A stretch of 64,000 nucleotides of DNA from Rhodopirellula islandica (GTDB taxonomy: Bacteria > Planctomycetota > Planctomycetia > Pirellulales > Pirellulaceae). The translations under genes and the position numbers were made by a program. The stretch spans positions 243,809 through 307,808 of the forward strand of contig NZ_LECT01000054.1 of assembly GCF_001027925.1 (NCBI RefSeq). The letters are read 5' to 3'. Every line of letters begins with the position of its first letter. The stretch's first letter is position 1. Below the pieces are notes generated by a model, which was not told the origin of the DNA, ran no database searches, and saw nothing but the letters and a program-made list of their open reading frames with translations. Shown here piece after piece: positions 1 through 8,989 of this stretch.

Positions 1-1653
1 GTTCGCGGCCAGCGTTTGCGTGTCGGGGACAAAGGACTCGTGCTTGCTGGCTGCGAATTCGCTCTCGAGTTTCTCGGTCCGGTCGCGGCTGATTTCGTCG
101 GCTTCTTCTTCCGTGATTTTGCCGAGTTTCAGCAAGCGATTGAGGTACTGTTGCCGGACGCCGGGACGGCGATCAATTTCGGCGTACATTTGCGGTTGGG
201 TGAATCGTGGTTCGTCACCTTCGTTGTGTCCCCAACGACGGTAGGCGTACAGGTCGATGACCACGTCGCGATGGAATTTCTTGCGGAAATCCATGGCCAG
301 CGAGACGACTTGGGCAACCGCTTCGGGGTCTTCGCCGTTGACGTGGAAAATTGGGATTTGCAGCATCTTGGCCACATCGGTGGCGTAGGTGGTGCTGCGT
401 CCCTCGTCGGGTTCGGTGGTGAAGCCGACTTGGTTGTTGATCACGACGTGCAAGGTGCCGCCGGTGCGGTAGCCTTTCAGTTCGCTGAGGTTCAGCGTTT
501 CTTGGACAACACCTTCCCCGGCGAAGGCCGCGTCGCCGTGAATCAGGATCGTCATCACGTCCTGGCGGTCCGTGTCGCCACAATTGTCCTGTTTGCAGCG
601 TGTTCGACCGAGTGCCACGGTGTTGACGTATTCGAGGTGGCTGGGGTTAAAACACAGTGAAATGTGCAGGTGGTCACCCGAAGCGGTCTTCCAGTCGCTG
701 CTGTATCCAAGGTGGTAACGAACATCGCCCCCACCGCGGCTGAGTTCCGGCGTGGGGTCATCGAACGACCAAAAGATGTTCATCGCCCGTTTTTTCAGAA
801 TGTTCGCCATCACATTGAGGCGACCACGGTGCGCCATCGCCATGACCACTTCTTTGACTTGATGCTGGCCTGCTTTTTCAAGCGCCAGGTCAATCAGAGG
901 GATCAGGCTTTCCGCACCTTCGAGCGAGAATGTCTTGGCACCGACGAATTTGCGGCGCACGAATTCTTCGAAAATCGTGGCGTCGGCCAGTCGGGTGTAG
1001 ATACGGCGTTGAACTTCGTGGGACAGGTCCAGCCGATTTTCGGTCGTTTCCATGCGGCGCTGCAACCAATCGCGAATGTTGCGATTGTCGATGTGCATGA
1101 ACTGGGCGCCGATGCTGCGGCAGTAGGTGGACTGCAGTTTGTTCAGGATGACGTCGAGGGTGCTGCCCGAGACGTTTTCCAGGATGCTGCTGTCAAAGGG
1201 GCGCGCCAGGTCCTGTTCGCTCAACCCGTGGCTTCGTGGCGACAATTCGGGGCAGGTGTGTTCGAACAACCCGAGCGGGTCCAGGGTGGCGATCAGGTGA
1301 CCCCGAACACGGTATTCGCGGACCAATTGGTCCACCCGGTCTTGGATTCGAGCCAGCCAGAGAGCTTGGTCGACATTCTGGTCGCCCGTGGATCCGGTGC
1401 GATCGGTCGTGTCGGCAGCGCTTCCGGCTTGGCCTGATGCAAAGGCGGGAGCCACCACAGAGCGTGCTCCCGAGGGCGTTCCGTTGGTGCCAGAGTCACC
1501 TTGCACGCTCTTGGGGGGCGAAGCAGAAACGCTTGCGCCAGCTCCTACCAAGAACTGCTCAAAGTATTGACGCCAGGTTTCCGAAACGCTCGACGGATCA
1601 CGCACGTATTGCACGTACAAGTCGTCGATGTAGTCCAACGAATAGCTATTCAT
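1..1653 (-). CDS. sucA: 2-oxoglutarate dehydrogenase E1 component, N-terminal part (cut by window edge)
   Basis: Thiamine-diphosphate decarboxylase subunit of the 2-oxoglutarate dehydrogenase complex (TCA cycle, cytoplasm). About 551 codons are visible and the 3' end lies beyond base 1. The start MNSYSLDYIDDLYVQYVRD matches the conserved E1o N-terminal segment that contacts the E2 core, followed by SVSETWRQYF. Further in are MAHRGRLNVMANIL (the HRGRLN active-site motif), GDAAFAGEGVVQETLNLS (ThDP/Mg site) and HVNGEDPEAV. Full-length family members are about 930 residues, so roughly 60 percent is present. A low-complexity Ala/Ser/Gly stretch near residues 38-80 separates the N-terminal arm from the core. 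It is transcribed divergently from the ABC-F gene, with a 273-nt spacer in which I see no clear promoter. Family assignment is firm. Confidence 0.95.
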   Translation of the reverse strand, partial: MNSYSLDYIDDLYVQYVRDPSSVSETWRQYFEQFLVGAGASVSASPPKSVQGDSGTNGTPSGARSVVAPAFASGQAGSAADTTDRTGSTGDQNVDQALWLARIQDRVDQLVREYRVRGHLIATLDPLGLFEHTCPELSPRSHGLSEQDLARPFDSSILENVSGSTLDVILNKLQSTYCRSIGAQFMHIDNRNIRDWLQRRMETTENRLDLSHEVQRRIYTRLADATIFEEFVRRKFVGAKTFSLEGAESLIPLIDLALEKAGQHQVKEVVMAMAHRGRLNVMANILKKRAMNIFWSFDDPTPELSRGGGDVRYHLGYSSDWKTASGDHLHISLCFNPSHLEYVNTVALGRTRCKQDNCGDTDRQDVMTILIHGDAAFAGEGVVQETLNLSELKGYRTGGTLHVVINNQVGFTTEPDEGRSTTYATDVAKMLQIPIFHVNGEDPEAVAQVVSLAMDFRKKFHRDVVIDLYAYRRWGHNEGDEPRFTQPQMYAEIDRRPGVRQQYLNRLLKLGKITEEEADEISRDRTEKLESEFAASKHESFVPDTQTLAAN

Positions 1654-1926
1654 GAGTCCCGCAACGAACCGCCGTGGCCAAGCGAATCGCAAAGGAGGAA
1701 GGAAACGTGGAAGGTGGGGCAAGCGTTGACAGGCACGGCTCCAACCGGGGTGCCATTGTCGCGCTGAAGTCTACTGTACGGAACCGATCCCGGGGTGGGT
1801 AGGACGACCGGGTGAACTTTTCCTCGGTTCTCGGTACGTTTGACGCGGCGACAAGGTTTTGGGAACGTTTTTCCCAACCGCTTCGTCTTTGTTTGCTCCT
1901 CTTTCCGATTTAGAAATTTACTCAGA

Positions 1927-3720
1927 ATGGCCGTTTTAATTCAGCTCCGAGACGCCGAGAAACGGTTCGGCGACCAAGTCTTGCTCGACGGAGCCAATGT
2001 GTCGCTGGTGGACGACGTGAAGGTGGGCTTCGTCGGACGAAACGGAGCCGGCAAATCCACGATGCTGCGAATCCTGCTCGGCGAAGAAGATGTCGAACGC
2101 GGCGAGGTGATTCACCACCCCAATTTGCGAATTGGCTACCTGCGGCAGCACGATCCTTTTCAGGAGGGCGAATCGGCGCTCGATTTCCTGATGCGTGACA
2201 GCGGCGAACCGGATTGGCGTTGCGGTCAGGTTGCCGGTCAATTTGAACTGAAAGGAGACTATCTGGAGGGGCCGGTCAAAGCCCTGTCGGGCGGTTGGCA
2301 AACCCGAGTCAAGTTGGCGGCATTGTTGCTGCACGACCCCAACTTGCTGATGCTGGACGAACCCACGAACTTCTTGGATTTGCGGACCCAGATCTTGCTG
2401 GAACACTTTCTGCGAGACTTCGGCAAAGCCGCGTTGATCGTCAGTCACGACCGCGCGTTTTTGAAAGCGACCTGCAGTCAAACGCTGGAGCTTTCCCGCG
2501 GGCAGCTGACGATGTTCCCCGGGAAAATTCAGGAGTTCCTCGAGTATCGCGATGAGCGCCGCGAGCACGAAAAACGTGTCAATGCGACGGTGCTTGCCAA
2601 GCAAAAACAGTTGCAGCGTTTCATCGATAAAAACCGTGCGAATGCGTCCACTGCCAGCCAGGCACGCAGCAAAGCCAAGCAACTCGAACGATTGCAGACG
2701 ACCGAGGTGGTGGGCGATGAGCCCACCGTCAACATCCGGGCACCGCGCGTTCAGCCGCGGCAGGGGACCGCCGTCCGCTGCGAAGGCCTCGCAATTGGCT
2801 ATCCGGGGCACGTGGTGGCCGAAGACATTTCGTTGGAGATCGAGCACGGGCAACGAGCAGCGATCGTGGGTGACAACGGCCAGGGAAAGACGACGATGCT
2901 GCGGACACTGGTCCACTCGCTCGAGCCCATCGAAGGTTCGATGAAATGGGGCCACGGGATCGAGATCGGCACGTATGCCCAGCACGTTTACACGACGTTG
3001 GATGAGCGGCAGACGATTCTCGAGCATCTCGAATACGCCTCGGATCCTGAAACCACTCGCCAAGATGTGTTGGCGATGGCAGGGGCATTGTTGTTCCGCG
3101 ATGAACACATCCAGAAGAAAATCAAGGTGCTCTCCGGTGGAGAACGCGCACGTGTTTGCATGGCCAGTTTGTTGCTGGGCACGGCGAACGTGTTGGTGCT
3201 CGATGAACCGGGAAACCACTTGGATGTCGAAACCGTCGAGGCGCTTGCGGAAGCGTTGAAGCTGTACAAGGGCACGGTGATCTTCACCAGCCACGATCGT
3301 CACTTCATGGCCGAAGTCGCCACGAACGTCATCGAAGTCAGAGACCGACGAGTTCGCAACTACTTTGGCAGTTACGAGACCTACTGCGAGGCGGTCGAGA
3401 AAGAAATTGACGAAGGCGAACGGGTTCGCAATGCGAACGCCAAGGCGGCGGGGACCGCACCCAAGGCGGGGGCGGCCAAGAGCAGCGGGGATTCACGTCA
3501 GGACCAGAAAGAACAACGCAAACGCGAAAAAGAGGTCAAAAACCTGGAGCGAAAAATTGCCAAGCTGGATGACGAAAAGAAGGAGCTGAACCAGAAGCTG
3601 CTGAACGAAACCAACCCTGCCGAAGCGGTTCGTTTGCACGATCAAATGCAAGCCTTCGAAACGGAACTGGCGGAAGCGGAAGAGCGTTGGATGGAACTGA
3701 GTGCGGACCAGTGGGAGTGA
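1927..3720 (+). CDS. ABC-F family ATPase (Uup/YheS/EttA-like)
   Basis: Soluble twin-ATPase of the ABC-F class, ribosome-associated translation factors without membrane segments. I start at the ATG at 1927 (MAVLIQLRDAEKRFG), giving 597 aa. A longer frame opens 29 codons upstream but has no homology-like sequence. First nucleotide-binding domain: Walker A GRNGAGKST (residues 37-45), signature LSGGW, Walker B LLMLDEPTNFLDL. A charged inter-domain arm follows (KQKQLQRFIDKNRANAS). Second domain: GDNGQGKTT, LSGGERARV, LVLDEPGNHLDV, where Gly replaces the usual Thr of DEPTNHLD. The C-terminus is a Lys/Glu-rich coiled coil as in Uup/YheS. The subgroup is not certain, so no symbol is given. It is convergent with the next gene. 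Confidence 0.93.
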   Translation: MAVLIQLRDAEKRFGDQVLLDGANVSLVDDVKVGFVGRNGAGKSTMLRILLGEEDVERGEVIHHPNLRIGYLRQHDPFQEGESALDFLMRDSGEPDWRCGQVAGQFELKGDYLEGPVKALSGGWQTRVKLAALLLHDPNLLMLDEPTNFLDLRTQILLEHFLRDFGKAALIVSHDRAFLKATCSQTLELSRGQLTMFPGKIQEFLEYRDERREHEKRVNATVLAKQKQLQRFIDKNRANASTASQARSKAKQLERLQTTEVVGDEPTVNIRAPRVQPRQGTAVRCEGLAIGYPGHVVAEDISLEIEHGQRAAIVGDNGQGKTTMLRTLVHSLEPIEGSMKWGHGIEIGTYAQHVYTTLDERQTILEHLEYASDPETTRQDVLAMAGALLFRDEHIQKKIKVLSGGERARVCMASLLLGTANVLVLDEPGNHLDVETVEALAEALKLYKGTVIFTSHDRHFMAEVATNVIEVRDRRVRNYFGSYETYCEAVEKEIDEGERVRNANAKAAGTAPKAGAAKSSGDSRQDQKEQRKREKEVKNLERKIAKLDDEKKELNQKLLNETNPAEAVRLHDQMQAFETELAEAEERWMELSADQWE

Positions 3721-3796
3721 GTGGAGGCTCGCGGTAGGCGAGTCCCACCATCGCTGAGTTCAGACTCCACGGGTCGCGTTCATTGAGCTTCGCGGG

Positions 3797-6700
3797 TCAC
3801 TGAGTGCTGCTGGGTTCAACCAACAGCAGTTCGTTTTCGGGCATCGCCAGAGTGAGGTTTTGGGTGATCCCGCTCGGCCAGCGAACTTCCATGGTGACCT
3901 CCGAATCGTTGTTCGGAATCGCAAAGGTGAGGGTTGGCTCGTTCGAGCATTGGTATCCCGAACCCGCCATTCGCTGCCGCATCTGTGTTCCGGAACTGCT
4001 TGTCACCAGGACGGTTGTGCCGATCGCATCTCGCTCGGAGGAAACGCCAACCACGCGAACGGCCAACGCCTTGGTCACGCGAGGTGTTTGGTTGATCAGC
4101 AGGGCCGTGGGGCGGAACAAATCGGTGACGACCAAGTCGGTTTGCCCGTCCCGGTCGGCATCCAGCGTCGCCATGGCGCGTCCCAAACGCGGTTCTTCAA
4201 AGTAGGGACCGGCGGTGGATCCAGGGACCCATTGCCATTCATTGTTCCCGTCGATGGCAAACAACTGGGCAGGCATTTCATACTGCACGCCATCGTGTGA
4301 GAAGTCATCGATGTGACCATTGGCGATGACCAGTTCATCCATTGCGTCACCATCCAAGTCGATGAATTGGGTTCCAAATCCAAGCATGTCTTGACTGGTC
4401 TCAGCCAAGTGAACCGCCTCGGTTGTGTCTTGGAACAATCCCTCGTGAACTTGTTCGTAGAAGGTATTGGATTCGTCGGTGAAGTGAGTGACGAACAGGT
4501 CCATGTCGAGGTCCCCGTCTGCATCGGACGCTGCAATCCCCATGGAAGCCTCCGCGGCGGATTGATGGTTGAAGGCGAGTCCGCGAATGGTGGCTTGTTC
4601 GTGCAGTGACTTCGACGCCGGTTCAAATCGCCAGAAATGATTCGCGGTCATGTCGTTGGAAATGTAGACGTCCAACCCATCGGCACCGTCAATCTGTCCG
4701 ACCAGAATTCCAAGCCCGCGACCGGGGTCGCTGTTGGCAAACCAAAGGTCGGTTTGATCCTCAAAGTGAGACGAACCCGTGAGGACTCCACGGTTGCGAT
4801 GAACACGATCGCGTTCGGCAGGCAAGGTGGTTGGCTGACACGAACGGTATGCCTGGATTGTCTGATCGAGGCAACGTGTTTGATAGGGTGAGGAGGAGCC
4901 GCAGTAATTGACTTCGATCAAATCTGCGAGGCCATCGTGGTCGATGTCAGCGATCGCAGTCGACGAACTCCAGGTGTTTCGTGGATCGGTGCCGACGTCA
5001 GTTCGAGCTTCGCTGTCGGAAGTCATTGCATCGTCTGGACGATCAAACATCCACCGTGTGACGTTGGTGAAGGTTCCGTCCCCGTTGTTTTGATACAGGG
5101 TGTTGATGCCGATGTTTGCGATCAAGCAATCGGGAAAACCATCTGCGTTGAAATCGCCGATGCCGACTCCCTGCGTGAACCCAGTGTCAGCCAAGCCGCT
5201 GGCGGAGGAGACATCGATGAAAGTTCCTGCCAAATTGCGGGCGGTGGTGTTGGGTTGGCTGTCGCGTCGACCGGGTGTGCCACCTGCTGCTGTCAGGTGA
5301 AGATCGGGCCAGCCATCCAAGTCGAGGTCCAGCACCCCGGCGCCACCCAGACCCGATTGCCACAGCCACAGCCCGTCCTCTGGTCGTGGACGCTGCAGAC
5401 CAACGGTGTGGTTCAGACCTCGGTTGGCCGCTTCATCGATCAACCGGTACCCGCGATCACGGATTGTACGTGCGGGTGCCGGGCGTTTGGGCGTGTTCGA
5501 AGCTTCCAAGGTGGAGCGGTCGTCCTCTGACAGACGCCTGAACCATCCACGCTCCGCCGCCGCGGCGAGTCGCTCTCTGGTATCGGACTTGGTTGGCAAC
5601 CACTGCGTGTCAAAGGTTTGCCAGGGGGTTTTTCCGGTCAGTTGGCTTCGAGCGGCCGCGTAGGTGTCCTGCAGGTTTTCCGCAGGGTCTTGTGGCAATG
5701 CGAAAGCGGCCCGCAGCCAAACCACGGCTTCCCAGTGCCGCCCCAGCGCTTGCAGTTTCTCCGCCACGACAACTGCTAGACGCTGCGAGTTGCGACGCCA
5801 GCCAAGGAAACCATCGATGGCGTCTCGCAACTCGTTGACCCGCCCGGCTCGAACCGCCACTTTCTGGCTCAAGTCGAGGTTGCCTGCACTGGCCAAGGCC
5901 GCGGTCAGCTTGGTCAGTGCTTCGTGGTGATTCGGGTCCAGTCGCACCGCTTCTGTGAAAGCTGCGACGGCGAGCGAGGAATCGCCGTTTCGGTTCGCCC
6001 AGACACCACGAGCCAGCCACACTTGCGGGTGTTCCTCGTAGTCATCTGCAAAGGGTTGGAGGGCAATCTTCTGAAGGGTTTCGGTGTCGTTTTCTTCCAC
6101 GGCGGCTCGAGTCAAGAAAGCCCAGGCAGGTGTGAATTCAGGGTGCTGCTTGACGACAGGTTTCAGTTGCTCGAGGACTTTTGCCCAGCGATGGTTGTAG
6201 GCGTCAAATCGAGTCATCGCGTATTGAGGCCGCAAGTCCGAGGGGTTGAGTTTGAGGGCTTGCTCACACATCTTGTCATCCGCCTGCGGACGCGACGAGT
6301 CACTGACGATCACCAGTTCCGAGATACCTGCCTGTCCTCGTTGAATCAGGTATTGCAAGTGCACCATCGCATCCCGCTCCAGCGCTTGACTGATCATCAA
6401 ACCAAGCAGTGAAACCCTGCGACCAGCATCGTCGGGATGCAATTCCACGCATCGTTTCATCAATTCGATTGTGTCGAAGGTACGGCCCTGTGCCATGTAA
6501 GCATGACCGGTCTTCTCGAACAAATCGGCAGCCGGCAGGTCCGAGACTTCGATGGCCGTGTCGAACATCTCAATCGCATCGCTGGTTTCGCCGAGCGCGT
6601 TCCAGGCATCGCCGAGTTCTTCGTAGGTGTCGGCGTGGTCGCCCGCGGTGAGCATTGCTTGACGCGAGATGGAACGCAGTGACTGGGGGTCGCGGGCGGC

Positions 6701-6910
6701 GACCGCGGCCGCGATTTGTCGCCGGAACGAATGGGGATCGGAGTCACTGACCACATCGTGCCGACCAGCGGTGTGTTCCTTGGGAGCTGCATCCGTCTCG
6801 ATGGAGGCGTGGCCAGCGCTTGATGGCGTAGCATTGGACGGATCACTTGGTCGGCATCCAGGCAGCCAAAGGATCAGAAGAATAAAAGCGAGGTTGCCGC
6901 CGAATTTCAT
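3797..6910 (-). CDS. TPR plus FG-GAP/VCBS plus ASPIC/UnbV lipoprotein (CRTAC1-like), paralogue 1
   Basis: 1037-aa predicted lipoprotein. The signal peptide ends in the lipobox LPGC (Cys19). TPR-like helices run over roughly residues 60-440 (for example DAWNALGETSDAIEMFDTAI). A seven-bladed-propeller type region with FG-GAP/VCBS repeats covers about 510-950 (GDFNADGFPDCLIANIG, DIDHDGLADLIEVNY, DADGDLDMDLFVTHF, DLDGDAMDELVIANG). The last 70 residues are an ASPIC/UnbV domain (SERDAIGTTVLV and VRWPSGITQNL). The repeated DxDxDG loops suggest calcium binding, a family-based inference. The substrate is unknown; such proteins are often abundant in planctomycete envelopes. The start at 6910 is fixed by the signal peptide, with no clear Shine-Dalgarno. 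A paralogue of the same architecture is encoded at 8990-12043. Confidence 0.88.
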   Translation of the reverse strand: MKFGGNLAFILLILWLPGCRPSDPSNATPSSAGHASIETDAAPKEHTAGRHDVVSDSDPHSFRRQIAAAVAARDPQSLRSISRQAMLTAGDHADTYEELGDAWNALGETSDAIEMFDTAIEVSDLPAADLFEKTGHAYMAQGRTFDTIELMKRCVELHPDDAGRRVSLLGLMISQALERDAMVHLQYLIQRGQAGISELVIVSDSSRPQADDKMCEQALKLNPSDLRPQYAMTRFDAYNHRWAKVLEQLKPVVKQHPEFTPAWAFLTRAAVEENDTETLQKIALQPFADDYEEHPQVWLARGVWANRNGDSSLAVAAFTEAVRLDPNHHEALTKLTAALASAGNLDLSQKVAVRAGRVNELRDAIDGFLGWRRNSQRLAVVVAEKLQALGRHWEAVVWLRAAFALPQDPAENLQDTYAAARSQLTGKTPWQTFDTQWLPTKSDTRERLAAAAERGWFRRLSEDDRSTLEASNTPKRPAPARTIRDRGYRLIDEAANRGLNHTVGLQRPRPEDGLWLWQSGLGGAGVLDLDLDGWPDLHLTAAGGTPGRRDSQPNTTARNLAGTFIDVSSASGLADTGFTQGVGIGDFNADGFPDCLIANIGINTLYQNNGDGTFTNVTRWMFDRPDDAMTSDSEARTDVGTDPRNTWSSSTAIADIDHDGLADLIEVNYCGSSSPYQTRCLDQTIQAYRSCQPTTLPAERDRVHRNRGVLTGSSHFEDQTDLWFANSDPGRGLGILVGQIDGADGLDVYISNDMTANHFWRFEPASKSLHEQATIRGLAFNHQSAAEASMGIAASDADGDLDMDLFVTHFTDESNTFYEQVHEGLFQDTTEAVHLAETSQDMLGFGTQFIDLDGDAMDELVIANGHIDDFSHDGVQYEMPAQLFAIDGNNEWQWVPGSTAGPYFEEPRLGRAMATLDADRDGQTDLVVTDLFRPTALLINQTPRVTKALAVRVVGVSSERDAIGTTVLVTSSSGTQMRQRMAGSGYQCSNEPTLTFAIPNNDSEVTMEVRWPSGITQNLTLAMPENELLLVEPSSTQ

Positions 6911-6998
6911 GAGGGATCGAAAAACGAGTTGCGAAGCGTACCTGTTGGAGATTACAGCAGAACGAGGGGAAGGAGTTCACGTACAAAGGTACAAACAC

Positions 6999-7035
6999 AA
7001 AAAAAACGGGCCCCGAAAGAAATTCGGAGCCCGTT
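6999..7035 (-). terminator. Rho-independent terminator after the DUF1559 gene
   Basis: On the minus strand a 12-bp stem (arms 7023-7034 and 7006-7017, one G-T wobble) with a 5-nt loop is followed by a run of eight T. It lies about 50 nt past the stop of the DUF1559 gene. Confidence 0.85.
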
Positions 7036-7088
7036 CGAAGTTTGATCGGCGACGATTCGGGATGCTGAACGCACCTCGTCGTCGGATC

Positions 7089-8318
7089 CTAGAGATCGTC
7101 GATGCTGACGATTTCTTTCATGCCACGTGTGCTCAACGCACCCCACAACCCGTAGGGGCTGGCCGAGCCAGGAGCACGGTTTCCGGTTTGACCCAGCATC
7201 ACCACGCCATTGTGGATGTTGCCCGAGTCGATCGAATCGGTCACGAACCGGACCGCACCATCACCCATCAGCACGTGCACACCACCTTGGTGGCGACTGC
7301 TGGGTGGGCAAGCACCGGTGTCGAAGTCGCCTGATCCACCGAAACAGATTTCGGCATTAGGAGGCAAGATGCAGTTGAAGCCGGTGTAGATGATCGGGGT
7401 GTCCATCCAACGGAAACCACGTTTCCAATCGGCGTTGCCGGTCCGGATTCCGCTGCTGCCAGTGCCGGCAACATCAGGATCCCAGAATTGGGGGCGGGCG
7501 GGGTTGATCCAACCGGCTTGGTCACGGCAGTGAGCAGGGTTGTTGTGAATCGTTCCCCAACCGACTCCATAACGAGCATTGGTCGTGATCGCGTTGTCAC
7601 CAAGGTCGGTTGCGATCTCACCGCACGCGATGGTATTGGACAAGCCATCCAAGACGTCGCGGAATTTCAGCTGACGACGGTGGTAGAAGAAGCCACGGTT
7701 GGTTGCGTTGGCGTTTTGGCCATTGTTGGGAGTCAAGATCCATTTGCCACCACTGTGACGCATGTAACCGTGGTTGACCCAGTCCGTGCTGTCGCCAATG
7801 CAAGCGGCGTAGTTGGTCCGGCCGTGTGCTGGTGCACCGCGACCTGGATCACTGGGACAACGGAACGTTCCGACTTCAGTGAACCAAGGACGGTAGGAAC
7901 CGCCCCAAGGTGCTGGGCCCATGGGTGGGAAACCTGGGTCAATGGCGTTGCCATTCATGTCCAAGTTGTAAGGGTTGCTGATTTGCTCCCAGAGACCTTG
8001 TTGCTCGATGAACGGTAGCACGGCGGGCAACCAGCTCAAGCGAAACTTGTTGGTGGTGAACCCGGGGCCGGAACCACCTGGGTCGCCATCAAGGTACGTG
8101 CCGCCAGCTTGCTTCGGCAAAGCATTGTAGGCGGAGTGATAGTTGTGAAGGCCCAAGCCAATTTGCTTGAAGTTGTTGCCGCACTGCATGCGACGGGCTG
8201 CTTCACGAGCAGCTTGGACGGCGGGCAAGAGCAGCCCAACGAGGACACCAATGATGGCGATGACAACCAGCAGCTCAACGAGCGTAAAGCCGGAAGCTTT
8301 TGTTCGGTTTCGAACCAT
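7089..8318 (-). CDS. DUF1559 protein with type IV pseudopilin N-terminus
   Basis: 409-aa protein with a classic class III signal: MVRNRTKASG then FTLVELLVVIAII, so prepilin peptidase should cut after Gly10. The DUF1559 signature [20 protein letters not shown] follows directly and then NNFKQIGLGLHNYH. The C-terminal region contains the family hallmark HQGGVHVLMGDGAVRFV. The ATG at 8318 is chosen because the prepilin leader starts there and GGAGCG sits 4-9 nt upstream; a longer frame to 8384 adds 22 unlikely residues. DUF1559 proteins are hugely expanded in planctomycetes and thought to be pseudopilin-like surface proteins; exact roles are unknown. It is monocistronic by layout, ending at a strong terminator. 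Confidence 0.93.
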   Translation of the reverse strand: MVRNRTKASGFTLVELLVVIAIIGVLVGLLLPAVQAAREAARRMQCGNNFKQIGLGLHNYHSAYNALPKQAGGTYLDGDPGGSGPGFTTNKFRLSWLPAVLPFIEQQGLWEQISNPYNLDMNGNAIDPGFPPMGPAPWGGSYRPWFTEVGTFRCPSDPGRGAPAHGRTNYAACIGDSTDWVNHGYMRHSGGKWILTPNNGQNANATNRGFFYHRRQLKFRDVLDGLSNTIACGEIATDLGDNAITTNARYGVGWGTIHNNPAHCRDQAGWINPARPQFWDPDVAGTGSSGIRTGNADWKRGFRWMDTPIIYTGFNCILPPNAEICFGGSGDFDTGACPPSSRHQGGVHVLMGDGAVRFVTDSIDSGNIHNGVVMLGQTGNRAPGSASPYGLWGALSTRGMKEIVSIDDL

Positions 8319-8679
8319 TTCGCGCTCCAAAAGACGAATAGAGAAGAATAGGAGAGTGCAGGAATCAATGGCGAGCGAAAACACTCGCCGGGTCCCTGCT
8401 ATGTCTTACGGGCGAAGGTTACGAGGATCTAAGGGGGCTTGGAATCGCGTAAGATGAAGCGCAAGGGTAGATGAACGATTCCTTGCGAATTTTGAAGGGG
8501 TGTTTGCTGCCTTCTCAATCGGGTGGGGAAGCGGAGGGTGCGTGAAAGGACGGAGTCGTTTGCTGCGAAGGAAAACACACGCGAAATGAGCTTTTTTCCC
8601 GGGTGAAACGCAGGCAAGGGATGGGGAGGGTGCGAGTTGCGACGTGGTCGGCGCGGGACAGGCCAGTTGCTCGCGCATG
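8319..8679. other. Intergenic region without a supported gene
   Basis: About 360 bases between the DUF1559 start and the terminator of the small lipoprotein gene. The reading frames here are short and resemble nothing I know. The upstream region of the DUF1559 gene presumably holds its promoter, but I could not pick convincing -35/-10 boxes. Confidence 0.5.
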
Positions 8680-8709
8680 AAAAAACCCAGCACTGAGAGA
8701 GTGCTGGGT
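8680..8709 (-). terminator. Rho-independent terminator after the small lipoprotein gene
   Basis: Minus-strand hairpin with a perfect 10-bp stem (arms 8700-8709 and 8685-8694) and a 5-nt loop, ending in a T6 run. It probably ends the transcript of the CRTAC1-like gene and the small lipoprotein. Confidence 0.85.
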
Positions 8710-8738
8710 GGAGATAAAAATTTTTGAAATTTCTGTGA

Positions 8739-8912
8739 CTAGTCTTGCTGCGCGTCTGTGGCAGCATCCATTTCTTGCTCGTACGAACTGTCGTCGTAAC
8801 TGAATTCAGCAGGCGGTTCAATTTGAGTGGTGCTGTCGTCAGGAGCACAGCCCATGACAGAGAATGTGCCAGCGAATACGAGCAGTGCGAAAAAGGTCTT
8901 GGTAGCTTTCAT
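8739..8912 (-). CDS. Small lipoprotein, 57 aa
   Basis: MKATKTFFALLVFAGTFSVM then GCAPDD gives a short signal peptide with lipobox VMGC. The mature part is only about 35 residues, acidic and without a known domain (many Asp, Glu and Gln). The reading frame opens at 8993, but the signal peptide fixes the start at 8912. It lies 77 nt after the stop of the 1017-aa TPR/ASPIC lipoprotein, in the same direction, and before a clear terminator, so the two are probably one transcript. Function unknown. Many planctomycetes place such mini-lipoproteins after large exported proteins (my recollection, not checked). Confidence 0.72.
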   Translation of the reverse strand: MKATKTFFALLVFAGTFSVMGCAPDDSTTQIEPPAEFSYDDSSYEQEMDAATDAQQD

Positions 8913-8989
8913 GGTATGGCTCAATGAGGGGAATGGATTAACACCAGGTAAGCCTAATCGCTTGTGAAAGTTGCTGGCAAGAGTTTGGC

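Noticed and set aside
1936..3303. Long minus-strand open frame (455 aa) opposite the ABC-F gene
   Set aside because: Antisense shadow of a clearly coding ABC-F gene in GC-rich DNA; no domain or start signal of its own.
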